From contig JAJDJS010000011.1 in assembly GCA_030267325.1 (NCBI GenBank), positions 1 to 64,000 of the forward strand: a stretch of DNA of 64,000 bases. The letters run 5' to 3'. The notes below the pieces were generated by a model, which was not told the DNA's origin, searched no databases, and saw nothing but the letters and a program-made list of their open reading frames with translations. Numbering within the stretch: the first letter of the stretch is position 1; every line of letters begins with the position of its first letter. Shown here one piece after another: positions 55,898 through 63,914 of the stretch. Source of the stretch: Desulfosarcina sp. OttesenSCG-928-A07. Lineage in GTDB: Bacteria > Desulfobacterota > Desulfobacteria > Desulfobacterales > Desulfosarcinaceae. Made by a program: the position numbers and the translations under genes.

Positions 55898-57082
55898 ATG
55901 CGAGAATGTTTTCTGATTGACGCCATACGAACCCCCCGGGGGCGTTTGAGCCGGCCAAAAAAAAACTTCGTGGGTGAGCTGGCCAATGTGCATCCCACAA
56001 CCTTGGGTGCCATTCTGGCAGATGCCATTGTGGACCGCAATCCCGGTCTTCCATCTGAAAAGATCGAAGACTTGATCTATGCGACAACCATTGCCGTAAA
56101 AGAGCAGGCGCAGGATATCGCCCGATGGATTGTGCTGGCGTCAAAGCTTCCCGTCACTGTGTCCGGTGTTCATCTCAACCGTTTCTGCTCCGGCGCCTTG
56201 CAGGCCAATGCCTTTGCCAATGCTTCAATCCGTGTCGGCGATTATGATGCAGTCCTTGCCGGAGGCGGGGAACATATGAACAGGGTGCCCATGGGATCAG
56301 ATCGAAACGATCCTGACCGTTTGCCCATTACCCCCGAAATTCGAAAAAAATACTGTATTGTTCCCCAAGGGGTATCGGCTGAACTCATTGCGGAAAAATA
56401 CAACATTTCACAAGATGAAATTAATGCTTTTTCCGTTGACAGCCAGAAAAAAGCCCATGCCGCAACAGAAGCGGGAAAATTCAAGAATGAGATTATTCCG
56501 ATCCCCTATATGGATGCCCATGGAGAGCAGAAAGTGTTGGATCGGGATACCCACATCAACCCTGAAACAACCATTGAAAAGGTCAACGCACTGCCTCGTC
56601 CTTTTAAAGAAAACGGTTTAATTCATGCCGCTGCTTCTTCCGGAATCTGCGATGGTGCCTCAATGGCACTGTGGGTATCTGAAGATATTGCCAGGAGATA
56701 CAACCTGAAACCGCGTGCAAGGGTGGTTTCAGTGGCCAATTGGGGCGTTGATCCGAAAGAAATGCTTGATGGCGTTATTCCTGGAACCCAGCTTGCGCTG
56801 AAAAGAGCAGGGCTCAAACTGGATCAGATCGATCGTTTTGAAATCAACGAAGCTTTTGCCAGCGTCCCCTTGGCATGGATGAAAACCCTGAATGTGTCGA
56901 AAGAAAAAGTCAATGTAAACGGCGGTGCTATTGCCATGGGCCATCCGCTGGGATCAACAGGTGGCATTTTGTTGGCAACGCTGATCAATGAACTTGAACG
57001 GGAAAATCTTCGGTATGGATTGATTACGCTGTGTGCAGCCCAAGGAATGTCCGGCACGATGATCATCGAACGCATTCAATAG
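55898..57082 (+). CDS. Acetyl-CoA acyltransferase (classical thiolase)
   Basis: A 394-residue degradative-type thiolase. Nucleophile Cys in LNRFCSGALQANAFA, substrate motifs INEAFASVPLAW and NGGAIAMGHPLGSTGG, and the second Cys in TLCAAQGMSGTMI are all present. It should cleave a 3-ketoacyl-CoA into acetyl- or propionyl-CoA and a shortened acyl-CoA. A GGGAGAGAGG site precedes the ATG. It is last gene of the operon; the 62-bp repeat begins 14 bp after its stop. Confidence 0.95.
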   Translation: MRECFLIDAIRTPRGRLSRPKKNFVGELANVHPTTLGAILADAIVDRNPGLPSEKIEDLIYATTIAVKEQAQDIARWIVLASKLPVTVSGVHLNRFCSGALQANAFANASIRVGDYDAVLAGGGEHMNRVPMGSDRNDPDRLPITPEIRKKYCIVPQGVSAELIAEKYNISQDEINAFSVDSQKKAHAATEAGKFKNEIIPIPYMDAHGEQKVLDRDTHINPETTIEKVNALPRPFKENGLIHAAASSGICDGASMALWVSEDIARRYNLKPRARVVSVANWGVDPKEMLDGVIPGTQLALKRAGLKLDQIDRFEINEAFASVPLAWMKTLNVSKEKVNVNGGAIAMGHPLGSTGGILLATLINELERENLRYGLITLCAAQGMSGTMIIERIQ

Positions 57083-57095
57083 GGTTTGCTGAATA

Positions 57096-57157
57096 ATCTG
57101 ATGCGATGCTGCCCCATAGAAAGCCACTATCCGGGAACAAGCAGGCTGAACAGCTTG
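57096..57157 (+). repeat. Right copy of 62-bp direct repeat flanking the catabolic island
   Basis: Same orientation and 59 of 62 identical to 22738-22799. Its 3' end lies inside an IS3-family transposase remnant. The distance between matching points of the two copies is 34,358 bp, so recombination between them would remove the whole island. Confidence 0.9.
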
Positions 57158-57240
57158 TACATCGAAATTTTCTATAATCATCAAAGGCCAAGAACGGTTG
57201 GGCTATCTTTCACCAGCCGTTTTTCAAAGAGCCATGCTCT
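57132..57240 (+). pseudogene. IS3-family transposase C-terminal remnant
   Basis: REQA in one frame followed, after a one-base shift, by RLNSLYIEIFYNHQRPR reproduces the IS3/IS150 transposase end (REQAR...YIEVFYNRQRRHS). The normal GYLSPAEF that follows is corrupted to GLSFTSRF. Only the end of the DDE domain survives. It overlaps the right 62-bp repeat, so the repeat is insertion-sequence derived. Confidence 0.7.
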
Positions 57241-57306
57241 GGCTAAAAACCTGTGGATTTTTAAATCGTATAGAAAAACCATGCCGTATCCCATGTGAAG
57301 CGATCA

Positions 57307-57328
57307 CAACCTCCCGGATGGGAGATTG
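57307..57328. repeat. Hairpin between the island and the ATPase/HNH module
   Basis: A 9-bp stem (CAACCTCCC/GGGAGATTG, one wobble) with a 4-nt loop lies 60 bp beyond the HNH gene stop. No T-run follows on either strand, so it is only a weak terminator candidate. Nothing else is recognised in 57241-57387. Confidence 0.4.
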
Positions 57329-57387
57329 TCTGTAATTGGGACTGCGCGTTCAAGTTTTACGATTTTTGGAAGGATAGTCAAACGATC

Positions 57388-57987
57388 TCATAACAGCCCC
57401 TGTCTATCCGCTTCTGACCACACAAACGGAGACTGTCTTTTCAGGAAGTCTGCCGTATAAAACCCATCGCGATAATCCTGATAATGTCGTGCCCGCATAT
57501 CCCGATTGCGGGCATCATCCAGTCCAAGCCGATCTATGGTTACCTGAACAGCTTCTTGCTGCTCATCAGACAAATGTGGATTCGGAAAAATGTGACCGGT
57601 CCCGAACTCCAGACGAAACCAGCCGGTTTCCACCTCAAAGGGGTCAAGCACATCGTCATAAACCCCTTTTCGGCTGTTCATTCTGGAACATGCAAGTCGG
57701 TAGTTACTCCATTCGTAAGCCAAACCAGCATGCTTAGATTTCGCGACAAAGTGATCAACCGTTCCGCCGCCGGTAACGCGCTCAAAAAAGATGGCCAGGT
57801 AGGCACAGCAACCGTTGTAGCTTTTATGCATGTCATCCAGACAATCCTGCCAATAAGGCTCAAGCTTGGCTTTGGGTGGCAAGGGTTGATCAAGGGGGAT
57901 ATTTTTTTCTCGCAACCAAGCAATGCCTTTCTGACGCACTTTTTCGTCAAATGAGGCGGGTTCGGGCTGAGCAACAACATGAATCAT
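57388..57987 (-). CDS. HNH-type nuclease, PtuB-like (Septu defence candidate)
   Basis: A 199-residue protein. The centre carries an HNH core: VDHF (Asp78-His79), SNYRLAC (Asn95) and RMNSRKG (Asn104), in the order seen in PtuB/McrA-like nucleases (CAYC..EH..N..C..N). The structural zinc cysteines are incomplete: CCAYL lacks the second Cys of CxxC and CSRM lacks its partner. It should be the effector nuclease of the pair. Its ATG overlaps the ATPase stop by 4 bp (ATGA), so the two are coupled. An in-frame GTG three codons earlier is a weaker start. Confidence 0.72.
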   Translation of the reverse strand: MIHVVAQPEPASFDEKVRQKGIAWLREKNIPLDQPLPPKAKLEPYWQDCLDDMHKSYNGCCAYLAIFFERVTGGGTVDHFVAKSKHAGLAYEWSNYRLACSRMNSRKGVYDDVLDPFEVETGWFRLEFGTGHIFPNPHLSDEQQEAVQVTIDRLGLDDARNRDMRARHYQDYRDGFYTADFLKRQSPFVWSEADRQGLL

Positions 57988-59285
57988 GACAGCCACCCCT
58001 TCTTTTCCGCCACAAAACGCCAGCGCATCCAGAATGGGTCGATATCCGACAGTACTTCTCTCAAACGCTGATCCAATGCCTTGGCGTCACATGCGCTGAA
58101 TTTTTCATCACTCAAGGCCAAGGCAGCGTCTTCAAGTACTTTTTCAGCTTCAAGGGAATAGCCGGACCTCAGGTCAAAAGCCTCACTGGTCAGCCAGGCG
58201 CGGATGTCCCCTTGGCGGACAAACTGCCTGCGGGTAAGCACAACCTGGTTATTGACCAAATCAAGGTCAAACCAGGCATCCTGTTGTGCATCAAAAAGCG
58301 ACTCCACCGATGCCATGATCAAGGGTGAATGGGTCACGGCAATCAGCTGAACATCGATCTGGATGCCTGGAACTGCCACCAATTTGTCCATCACCTTCAT
58401 CATGGCCGGGATCACCGTGCGTTGCCATTTGGGATGCAGATGCGATTCGACTTCATCCACCAGAAAAATCGTTTTGGTCTCGGGTTCCTCGCCCAGCAGT
58501 TCTTTTGCCTTCAAGTGCTCTTCCCAGCACCACACCAGAAAATAAGCCAAGGCAATGATCCGGCGCATTCCGGATGAGGCATGAACCGCGGCCACTTCCT
58601 GCCCATAGGGCATTTTCAGCGTAGGCATGTCCCGGACGTCATCCAGGCTGATGCGGGTCAAAGCGCCCGGAACCAGTTTTTCACCTTCGGAGGGGGACAA
58701 TACTTCCAGAACAGCCATCAATGAATCAAAGGCCCGCCCTTTTTCCTTTTGCCATCCAGCCCAATCGCGGATCAAACCGTTGCAGAGCCAGGTTCCATCT
58801 TCTCGCTGCAACCCATCCCAGACCTCTTTGGGGCTGAACACATAGGCAAAAGGCCGGTCAATGCCTTGGCCAGCTTTCGACTTCCAGTAGTTCCGCGCCG
58901 GATCCCAGACAGCAAAGCTGCCGTCGGCAAGTGCGTAGAAGACCAGCCCCGGAATTGCCGGGCGGCCCATGGGAACTGACCAGTTCTGATTTTTGGGCTC
59001 GAACGTGCTGACAGAATCCTTTGTTTTAGATGCTGCGGAAAACGAAAAGGCAATTTCCGCTTTCTGCTTCTTGTCAGTCGGCAAGGCGACTTTGCCAGCC
59101 GTCAATCTCGGATTCAGTTCCGCAGGCCACTTGCGGGTCATGGCCCACCAGGCAATATCCAGCAAAAAACTTTTCCCAAGGCCGTTATCGCCGGTGAAAA
59201 GGTTCAAGCGTTTGCCGAACTCCAGCGCCATCTCGGATGCCGGTCCGACATTGGATATTTTCAAATGTTTGATCACAGTGACCAC
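57984..59285 (-). CDS. AAA-family ATPase, PtuA-like (Septu defence candidate)
   Basis: A 433-residue RecF/OLD-like ATPase without a TOPRIM domain. Walker A is TGDNGLGKSFLLD (residues 31-43). A signature-like SSGMRRIIALAYF sits mid-protein, Walker B is IFLVDEVESHLHPKWQ and the switch His is in IAVTHSPLIM. The pairing of such an ATPase with a downstream HNH gene is the hallmark of Septu (PtuAB), also found in retron Ec78. It may sense phage and gate the nuclease. No retron RNA or reverse transcriptase gene is seen. Other ATPase-nuclease pairs are possible. Confidence 0.78.
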   Translation of the reverse strand: MVTVIKHLKISNVGPASEMALEFGKRLNLFTGDNGLGKSFLLDIAWWAMTRKWPAELNPRLTAGKVALPTDKKQKAEIAFSFSAASKTKDSVSTFEPKNQNWSVPMGRPAIPGLVFYALADGSFAVWDPARNYWKSKAGQGIDRPFAYVFSPKEVWDGLQREDGTWLCNGLIRDWAGWQKEKGRAFDSLMAVLEVLSPSEGEKLVPGALTRISLDDVRDMPTLKMPYGQEVAAVHASSGMRRIIALAYFLVWCWEEHLKAKELLGEEPETKTIFLVDEVESHLHPKWQRTVIPAMMKVMDKLVAVPGIQIDVQLIAVTHSPLIMASVESLFDAQQDAWFDLDLVNNQVVLTRRQFVRQGDIRAWLTSEAFDLRSGYSLEAEKVLEDAALALSDEKFSACDAKALDQRLREVLSDIDPFWMRWRFVAEKKGWLS

Positions 59286-59343
59286 CTTTTATCATTTCTG
59301 GGGAAAGTCAACCAACCCCGCCCGTAACCCACACGAAACAACA

Positions 59344-59629
59344 AAAAAACCGCTCCGACAACCGAATTTCCCGAATTCGCGCCTGCAATTCGGAAAAGTA
59401 ATTCATGGCATGACCACTTTTGAAACGCTCATCATTCAAGGCAAATCCCTTCGCCAAGCCAATACACCGGCGGATAGACGGCGCGAATCTGTCCATCTTC
59501 AGTAGTAAATCGAGCCGTCCCGGACAGGCTGACGAATGAGGCGTGCCAGTTCGGCAAAACCCTCAAACCATACTGCCTGATCAGAAACGTATACCCCGCC
59601 GGCCGGTTGTGTGTGGCTTCAGATGCCAT
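59344..59629 (-). pseudogene. Fused fragments including a RhuM-family C-terminal piece
   Basis: On the minus strand a 65-residue frame (TFLIRQYGLRVLPNWHASFVS...PPVYW) with no clear family runs to a stop at 59432. In the next frame LAKGFALNDERFKSGHAMNY and FSELQARIREIRLSERFF match the mid-region of RhuM virulence/Fic-associated proteins (GFxLDDERLK...YFDELLxRIRxIRxSEKRF). It breaks off within a few residues. Both look like decayed accessory genes; the promoter of the ATPase/HNH pair probably lies here or between here and 59285. Confidence 0.6.
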
Positions 59630-59733
59630 CGCGCCTCAAAAAATCGTTACAAACCTTCAAAAACGATTACAAACTATATAAATTCCGGAAAAACAGATAC
59701 AACAACGGGAAAACCTTCATTTTTTTACATCCC

Positions 59734-59768
59734 TCTCCCCCAAAAAGACTGCTACTGCTTGGGGGAGA
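59734..59768. repeat. Inverted repeat downstream of argG
   Basis: A perfect 10-bp inverted repeat, TCTCCCCCAA/TTGGGGGAGA, with a 15-nt loop. It has no T-run on either side and lies just beyond a better argG terminator. No gene is supported in 59630-59882. Confidence 0.5.
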
Positions 59769-59771
59769 AGG

Positions 59772-59806
59772 AAAAAACGGCTGACATGGAAATGATCTTT
59801 TCAGCC
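59772..59806 (-). terminator. Intrinsic terminator of argG
   Basis: On the minus strand GGCTGA/TCAGCC forms a 6-bp stem with a 16-nt loop, followed by GTTTTTTCC. It lies about 75 bp after the argG stop. Confidence 0.55.
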
Positions 59807-59882
59807 AGCCGTCTAAAAAAACAAAATTCAGGACTGTGTTGATCGCTCAGATGGATGGAGAGGAATAAATTTTCTTCCTGTA

Positions 59883-61094
59883 TTACTGCCCTTTTCTTTC
59901 CATCAGGTTCCGGATGCGCAGTCTCAGGGCGTTGAGGCGGATAAATCCTTCGGCGTCAGCCTGGCGATACACGGTGTCGTCTTCAAACGTGGCGTGGGCT
60001 TCGCTGTAAAGCGATTGATCTGATTTTCTGCCCCGGACAATGCAGTTTCCCTTGTACAGTTCAAGACGCACCACGCCGGAAACATTGGCCTGGGTGCTGT
60101 CGATCATGCCCTGGAGGATTTCCCGTTCCGGTGCAAACCAGAATCCGTTGTAGATGAGTTCCGCGTATTTGGGAATCAGGCCATCGCGAAGGTGCATGAC
60201 GTCCCGGTCCATGGTGATGGACTCCATGGCCATGTGGGCCTTTCGCAAAATGGTGCCGCCGGGTGTTTCATAGACGCCACGGGATTTCATGCCCACAAAC
60301 CGGTTTTCCACCAGATCCACCCGGCCGATGCCGTGACGGCCGCCCAATTTGTTCAGCTCGGCCAGCATGTTGGCCGGAGACAGGGCTTTTCCGTTAATGG
60401 CCACGGGATTTCCCGCCGCAAAGGTGATTTCAATCAGTTCCGGCGTATCCGGCGCGTCTTTGGGCGAAACCGTCAGGACAAACATGTCATCCGGCGGCGC
60501 AGCCCACGGATCTTCCAAAATGCCGCCTTCATAGCTGATGTGCAAAAGGTTGCCGTCCATGCTGTAGGGCTTGGAAGGCGTGGTGGGAACACGGATGCCG
60601 TGTTTTTCTGCAAAGGCCATGAGGGCGGTCCGGGAGTTGAGATCCCACTCCCGCCACGGGGCGACAATGCGAATATCCGGTTTGATGGCATAATAGCTCA
60701 GTTCAAACCGGACCTGATCGTTTCCCTTGCCTGTGGCGCCGTGGCTCACCGCATCGGCGTTTTCAAGGGCGGCGATTTCCATCTGGCGTTTGGCAATCAG
60801 GGGCCGGGCAATGGAGGTGCCCAGAAGATACTGGCCCTCATAAATAGCATTGGCCCGAAACATCGGAAACACGTAATCCGCAACAAAGGTTTCTTTCAGA
60901 TCATCCACATAGGATTTGACCGCGCCGGTCCGGCGGGCGTTTTCTTCCACATGGGCCATGGATTCAGCCTGGCCGATGTCTGCAGAAAAGGTCACCACTT
61001 CGCACTGATAGGTTTCAATGAGCCATTTGAGAATGACTGATGTATCCAGACCGCCAGAATAGGCCAGAACCACTTTTTTGATTTTTTGAGCCAC
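59883..61094 (-). CDS. argG: Argininosuccinate synthase
   Basis: A 403-residue enzyme joining citrulline and aspartate with ATP. The N-type ATP pyrophosphatase P-loop [15 protein letters not shown] is at residues 9-23; [14 protein letters not shown] and [18 protein letters not shown] follow. A GTG start is chosen because AAGGAGAATCGTT precedes it and the family begins at [12 protein letters not shown]; the 69 upstream in-frame codons run through a palindromic repeat and cannot be coding. It is the last arg gene before the accessory region. Confidence 0.96.
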   Translation of the reverse strand: MAQKIKKVVLAYSGGLDTSVILKWLIETYQCEVVTFSADIGQAESMAHVEENARRTGAVKSYVDDLKETFVADYVFPMFRANAIYEGQYLLGTSIARPLIAKRQMEIAALENADAVSHGATGKGNDQVRFELSYYAIKPDIRIVAPWREWDLNSRTALMAFAEKHGIRVPTTPSKPYSMDGNLLHISYEGGILEDPWAAPPDDMFVLTVSPKDAPDTPELIEITFAAGNPVAINGKALSPANMLAELNKLGGRHGIGRVDLVENRFVGMKSRGVYETPGGTILRKAHMAMESITMDRDVMHLRDGLIPKYAELIYNGFWFAPEREILQGMIDSTQANVSGVVRLELYKGNCIVRGRKSDQSLYSEAHATFEDDTVYRQADAEGFIRLNALRLRIRNLMERKGQ

Positions 61095-61139
61095 AACGAT
61101 TCTCCTTATAATGATGAACTCAATATGATGCCAATATGC

Positions 61140-61211
61140 GTAGGGGCGCCTCGCGAGGCGCCCGATCCATTTCACGTCATCGCACAAGGGCGCCTCACGA
61201 GGCGCCCCTAC
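61140..61211. repeat. MITE/REP-like palindromic repeat between argD and argG
   Basis: A 72-bp element bounded by GTAGGGGCGCC and its inverse GGCGCCCCTAC. Each end also contains its own GGGCGCCTC-N2-GAGGCGCCC palindrome. The GTAGGGGCG end is typical of small dispersed palindromic elements found in many bacterial genomes. It lies in the 148-bp gap between two cotranscribed genes. Confidence 0.75.
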
Positions 61212-61242
61212 ACCCCCATCATGCACAGCGGTTTGTACAACC

Positions 61243-62427
61243 TTATCTGGGCAATACCGTATCCAGACACTGAAGCATGGCGTCAATGTCGCTTTTTTCA
61301 ATGATCAGGGGCGGGATAAACCGCAAGGTGTCGCCCTGGACGCAGTTAATCAGGAAGCCTTTTTCCATCATGGACAGCACAAAGCCGTCCGCCGGCTGAT
61401 TCAGTTTCATTCCCAGCAAAAGCCCTTTTCCGCGAACATCCAGCACACAGGAATGCTTGTCCTTCAGCCGATTCAGGGCTGCCTTGAAATATTCGCCGGT
61501 TTCCTGAGCTTTTTCCACAATGTGATCTTCCAGAAAAATCTTCAGGGTTTCAAGGGCTGCCGAGGCCACCAGCGGGGTTCCGCCAAAGGTGGACGCATGG
61601 GCGCCGGGACCGAAGCTTTGGGCAATCGCCTCTTTGGCCAGCATGGCGCCCATGGGAAGCCCGTTTGCAAGGGCCTTTGCCAGGGTGATGATATCCGGCA
61701 CCACGCCGTAATGCTCATAGGCAAAGAGTTTTCCGGTCCGTCCCATGCCGGTCTGGATTTCGTCCAGAATCAGCAGCAGTCCTTTTTCATCACACAGGGC
61801 CCGGAGTTTTTTGAGAAAATCCGGTGAGGGGCAGTTGATGCCGCCTTCTCCCTGAATGGGCTCCAGCATGACGGCGCAGGTTTTATCGTCAATGGCTGCG
61901 GCAACGGCATCCAGATCATTGAACGGCACAAAGGAAAATCCTGTCAGAATCGGATCATAACCGATTTTGATTTTGTCCTGGCCGGTGGCCGACAGCGTGG
62001 CCATGGTGCGGCCGTGAAAGGATTTTTCCATGGAAATGATCTGGTACCGCTGGGGATGGCCCTGATCCTTGGCGTATTTTCGGGCCAGTTTGATGGCCGC
62101 CTCATTGGCCTCAGCCCCGGAATTGCAAAAAAACACCCGGTCGGCAAAGGAATGCGCCACCAGCAGACGGGCAAATTCTGTCTGGGGAAGGGTGTAATAC
62201 AGATTGGATACATGGATCAGGGTTTTGGCCTGGCGGGAAATCGCCTCCGCAATCCGGGGATGGGCATGGCCCAGATTGCACACGGCAATGCCGGCCACAA
62301 AATCGGTATAGGCTTTTCCGTTTGTATCCCACACGGTACAGCCCGCGCCTTTTTCCAGCACAAGGGGAAAGCGTTTGTAGGTGTTTGCAATCACCTGATC
62401 CGCTGTTTCAATAATGGGTTCTGTCAT
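61243..62427 (-). CDS. argD: Acetylornithine aminotransferase
   Basis: A 394-residue class III PLP aminotransferase converting N-acetylglutamate semialdehyde to N-acetylornithine. Motifs: [52 protein letters not shown] and [16 protein letters not shown], which holds the PLP Lys. The start follows CGGAGAACCCC; an upstream 28-codon extension is not family-like. It lies in the order argB - DUF4405 - argD - argG on the minus strand. Confidence 0.95.
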   Translation of the reverse strand: MTEPIIETADQVIANTYKRFPLVLEKGAGCTVWDTNGKAYTDFVAGIAVCNLGHAHPRIAEAISRQAKTLIHVSNLYYTLPQTEFARLLVAHSFADRVFFCNSGAEANEAAIKLARKYAKDQGHPQRYQIISMEKSFHGRTMATLSATGQDKIKIGYDPILTGFSFVPFNDLDAVAAAIDDKTCAVMLEPIQGEGGINCPSPDFLKKLRALCDEKGLLLILDEIQTGMGRTGKLFAYEHYGVVPDIITLAKALANGLPMGAMLAKEAIAQSFGPGAHASTFGGTPLVASAALETLKIFLEDHIVEKAQETGEYFKAALNRLKDKHSCVLDVRGKGLLLGMKLNQPADGFVLSMMEKGFLINCVQGDTLRFIPPLIIEKSDIDAMLQCLDTVLPR

Positions 62428-62592
62428 GGGGTTCTCCGGTTGATGAATAAAATTAGCTCTGCCGGTTTTTGGAGCAGGGTGAGTGGAGCGAAATGAGGCC
62501 GTCAAGGCCAAGATTCACATCTTCCACCCAAAAAGTACGAAGCTGTATTCATTTTTCAAAAAAGCGATGTTTATTGAAAACGCGCGGTATAA

Positions 62593-62928
62593 TCAAGGTC
62601 TGATACGCTGAAAGGTTTTATAATTTCCCCGGTCACGATCTCTTTTGGGGTCTGTGCCTGTTTTTCCGACCATCATCAATCCCAGTGAGAGAATCAGAAC
62701 AACGATTCCGGAAATGATGAATGTTTTCTTCTTGAAATGACTTTTAAGCGCTTTCCAGTTGATCAGCACATGCAGCACTGAAAACAAAACAAAGGCAATT
62801 CCCAGCTGTTCGTGGACTGTTTTGATGGATCTGTTACAGATCTGAAAATACATCATGACGCCGGAAAGGGCGGTAACACCAAAAAGAACCGCCAGACACG
62901 GGGTGATGATATTGCGGTGAAGTTTCAT
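62593..62928 (-). CDS. DUF4405-like small membrane protein
   Basis: A 111-residue protein with three hydrophobic helices (about 8-27, 42-58 and 72-88). The pattern VTALSGVMMYF...HEQLGIAFVLFSVLHVLINW has spaced His residues like DUF4405/cytochrome b-type domains that may bind haem. A charged tail follows. Its role among arginine genes is not obvious. It is 47 bp after argB and 165 bp before argD. Confidence 0.75.
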   Translation of the reverse strand: MKLHRNIITPCLAVLFGVTALSGVMMYFQICNRSIKTVHEQLGIAFVLFSVLHVLINWKALKSHFKKKTFIISGIVVLILSLGLMMVGKTGTDPKRDRDRGNYKTFQRIRP

Positions 62929-62975
62929 GTGGCAACAATTCCCCCATTAAAACATATCCCGTCCCCAACAGGCGC

Positions 62976-63881
62976 CTACCCTGCCGTCACTTCGGTGCCA
63001 ATGCCCTTGTGGGTAAACAGCTCCAGTAAAATGGCATGACGCCGCTTGCCATTGATGATGGGAACCTTTCGCACACCGTTTTTGATGGCTTCCAGGGCAT
63101 ATTCGATTTTGGGAATCATGCCGCCGGAAATACTGCCATTTGCGATCATCTTCGTTGCCGTGGGTGCATCAATGGAAGAAATCAGGTTTCCGTCGGGGTC
63201 CAGCACGCCGTCCACATCCGTGAGCAGCATAAGCCGTCCGGCGGAAAGGGCCATGGCAATATGGCTGGCCACCAGATCCGCGTTGATGTTGTAGGTTTCA
63301 CCGTTTTCACCCACACCCACCGGCGCGATGATGGGAATAAATCCGCTTTTTGAAAGGGTGTGGATGATTTCCGGATTCACGCGGGTCACCTCGCCCACCA
63401 TGCCCGGATCAATGATTTCAGGCGGACTTCCCGCATCATGCTGCTGCACAATGCGCATTTTTTTGGCCTCAATCAGGCCGCCGTCTTTTCCGCAGAGTCC
63501 CACGGCCCGGCCGCCTTCCTGGTTGATCTGGGCCACAATGCTTTTGTTGACCTTACCGCCCAGAACCATTTCCACCACATCCATGGTGGGACCATCGGTC
63601 AGGCGCATCCCCCTGACAAACTGGGACCGGATGCCCATCTGGTCCAGGACTTTGTTGATCTGGGGACCGCCACCATGCACCACCACCGGATTGAGGCCGA
63701 TGAATTTGAGCAGGGTGATGTCCCGCGCAAAGGCGGTTTTGAGATCTTCATCCACCATGGCGTGGCCGCCGTATTTGATCACCACGGTCATACCGGAAAA
63801 CCTGCGGATGTAGGGCAGGGCTTCAATTAAAATATCCGCCACCGTTGAATTGGGCGGAAGCGTATCAGGAGATATGGACAT
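62976..63881 (-). CDS. argB: Acetylglutamate kinase
   Basis: A 301-residue amino-acid-kinase-family enzyme phosphorylating N-acetylglutamate. Motifs: [51 protein letters not shown], and the ATP/arginine region [18 protein letters not shown]. The N-terminal extension typical of arginine-inhibited hexameric NAGK ([20 protein letters not shown]) is present, so feedback inhibition by arginine is likely. First arg gene in the window. Confidence 0.96.
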   Translation of the reverse strand: MSISPDTLPPNSTVADILIEALPYIRRFSGMTVVIKYGGHAMVDEDLKTAFARDITLLKFIGLNPVVVHGGGPQINKVLDQMGIRSQFVRGMRLTDGPTMDVVEMVLGGKVNKSIVAQINQEGGRAVGLCGKDGGLIEAKKMRIVQQHDAGSPPEIIDPGMVGEVTRVNPEIIHTLSKSGFIPIIAPVGVGENGETYNINADLVASHIAMALSAGRLMLLTDVDGVLDPDGNLISSIDAPTATKMIANGSISGGMIPKIEYALEAIKNGVRKVPIINGKRRHAILLELFTHKGIGTEVTAG

Positions 63882-63914
63882 GGGGCGTTTCTCTTCTGTT
63901 GTTAAAGTTTGAAA

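Noticed and set aside
40683..57082. Interpretation as the forward ethylmalonyl-CoA assimilation pathway
   Set aside because: No crotonyl-CoA carboxylase/reductase, mesaconyl-CoA hydratase or malyl-CoA lyase gene is present, while uptake and activation genes are.
59734..59768. Hairpin as the argG terminator
   Set aside because: It lacks a T-run on the argG strand; the 59772-59806 structure with GTTTTTTCC is better placed.
60192..61040. 282-codon plus-strand frame opposite argG
   Set aside because: It is the complement of the conserved ATP-pyrophosphatase sequence; no own signature.
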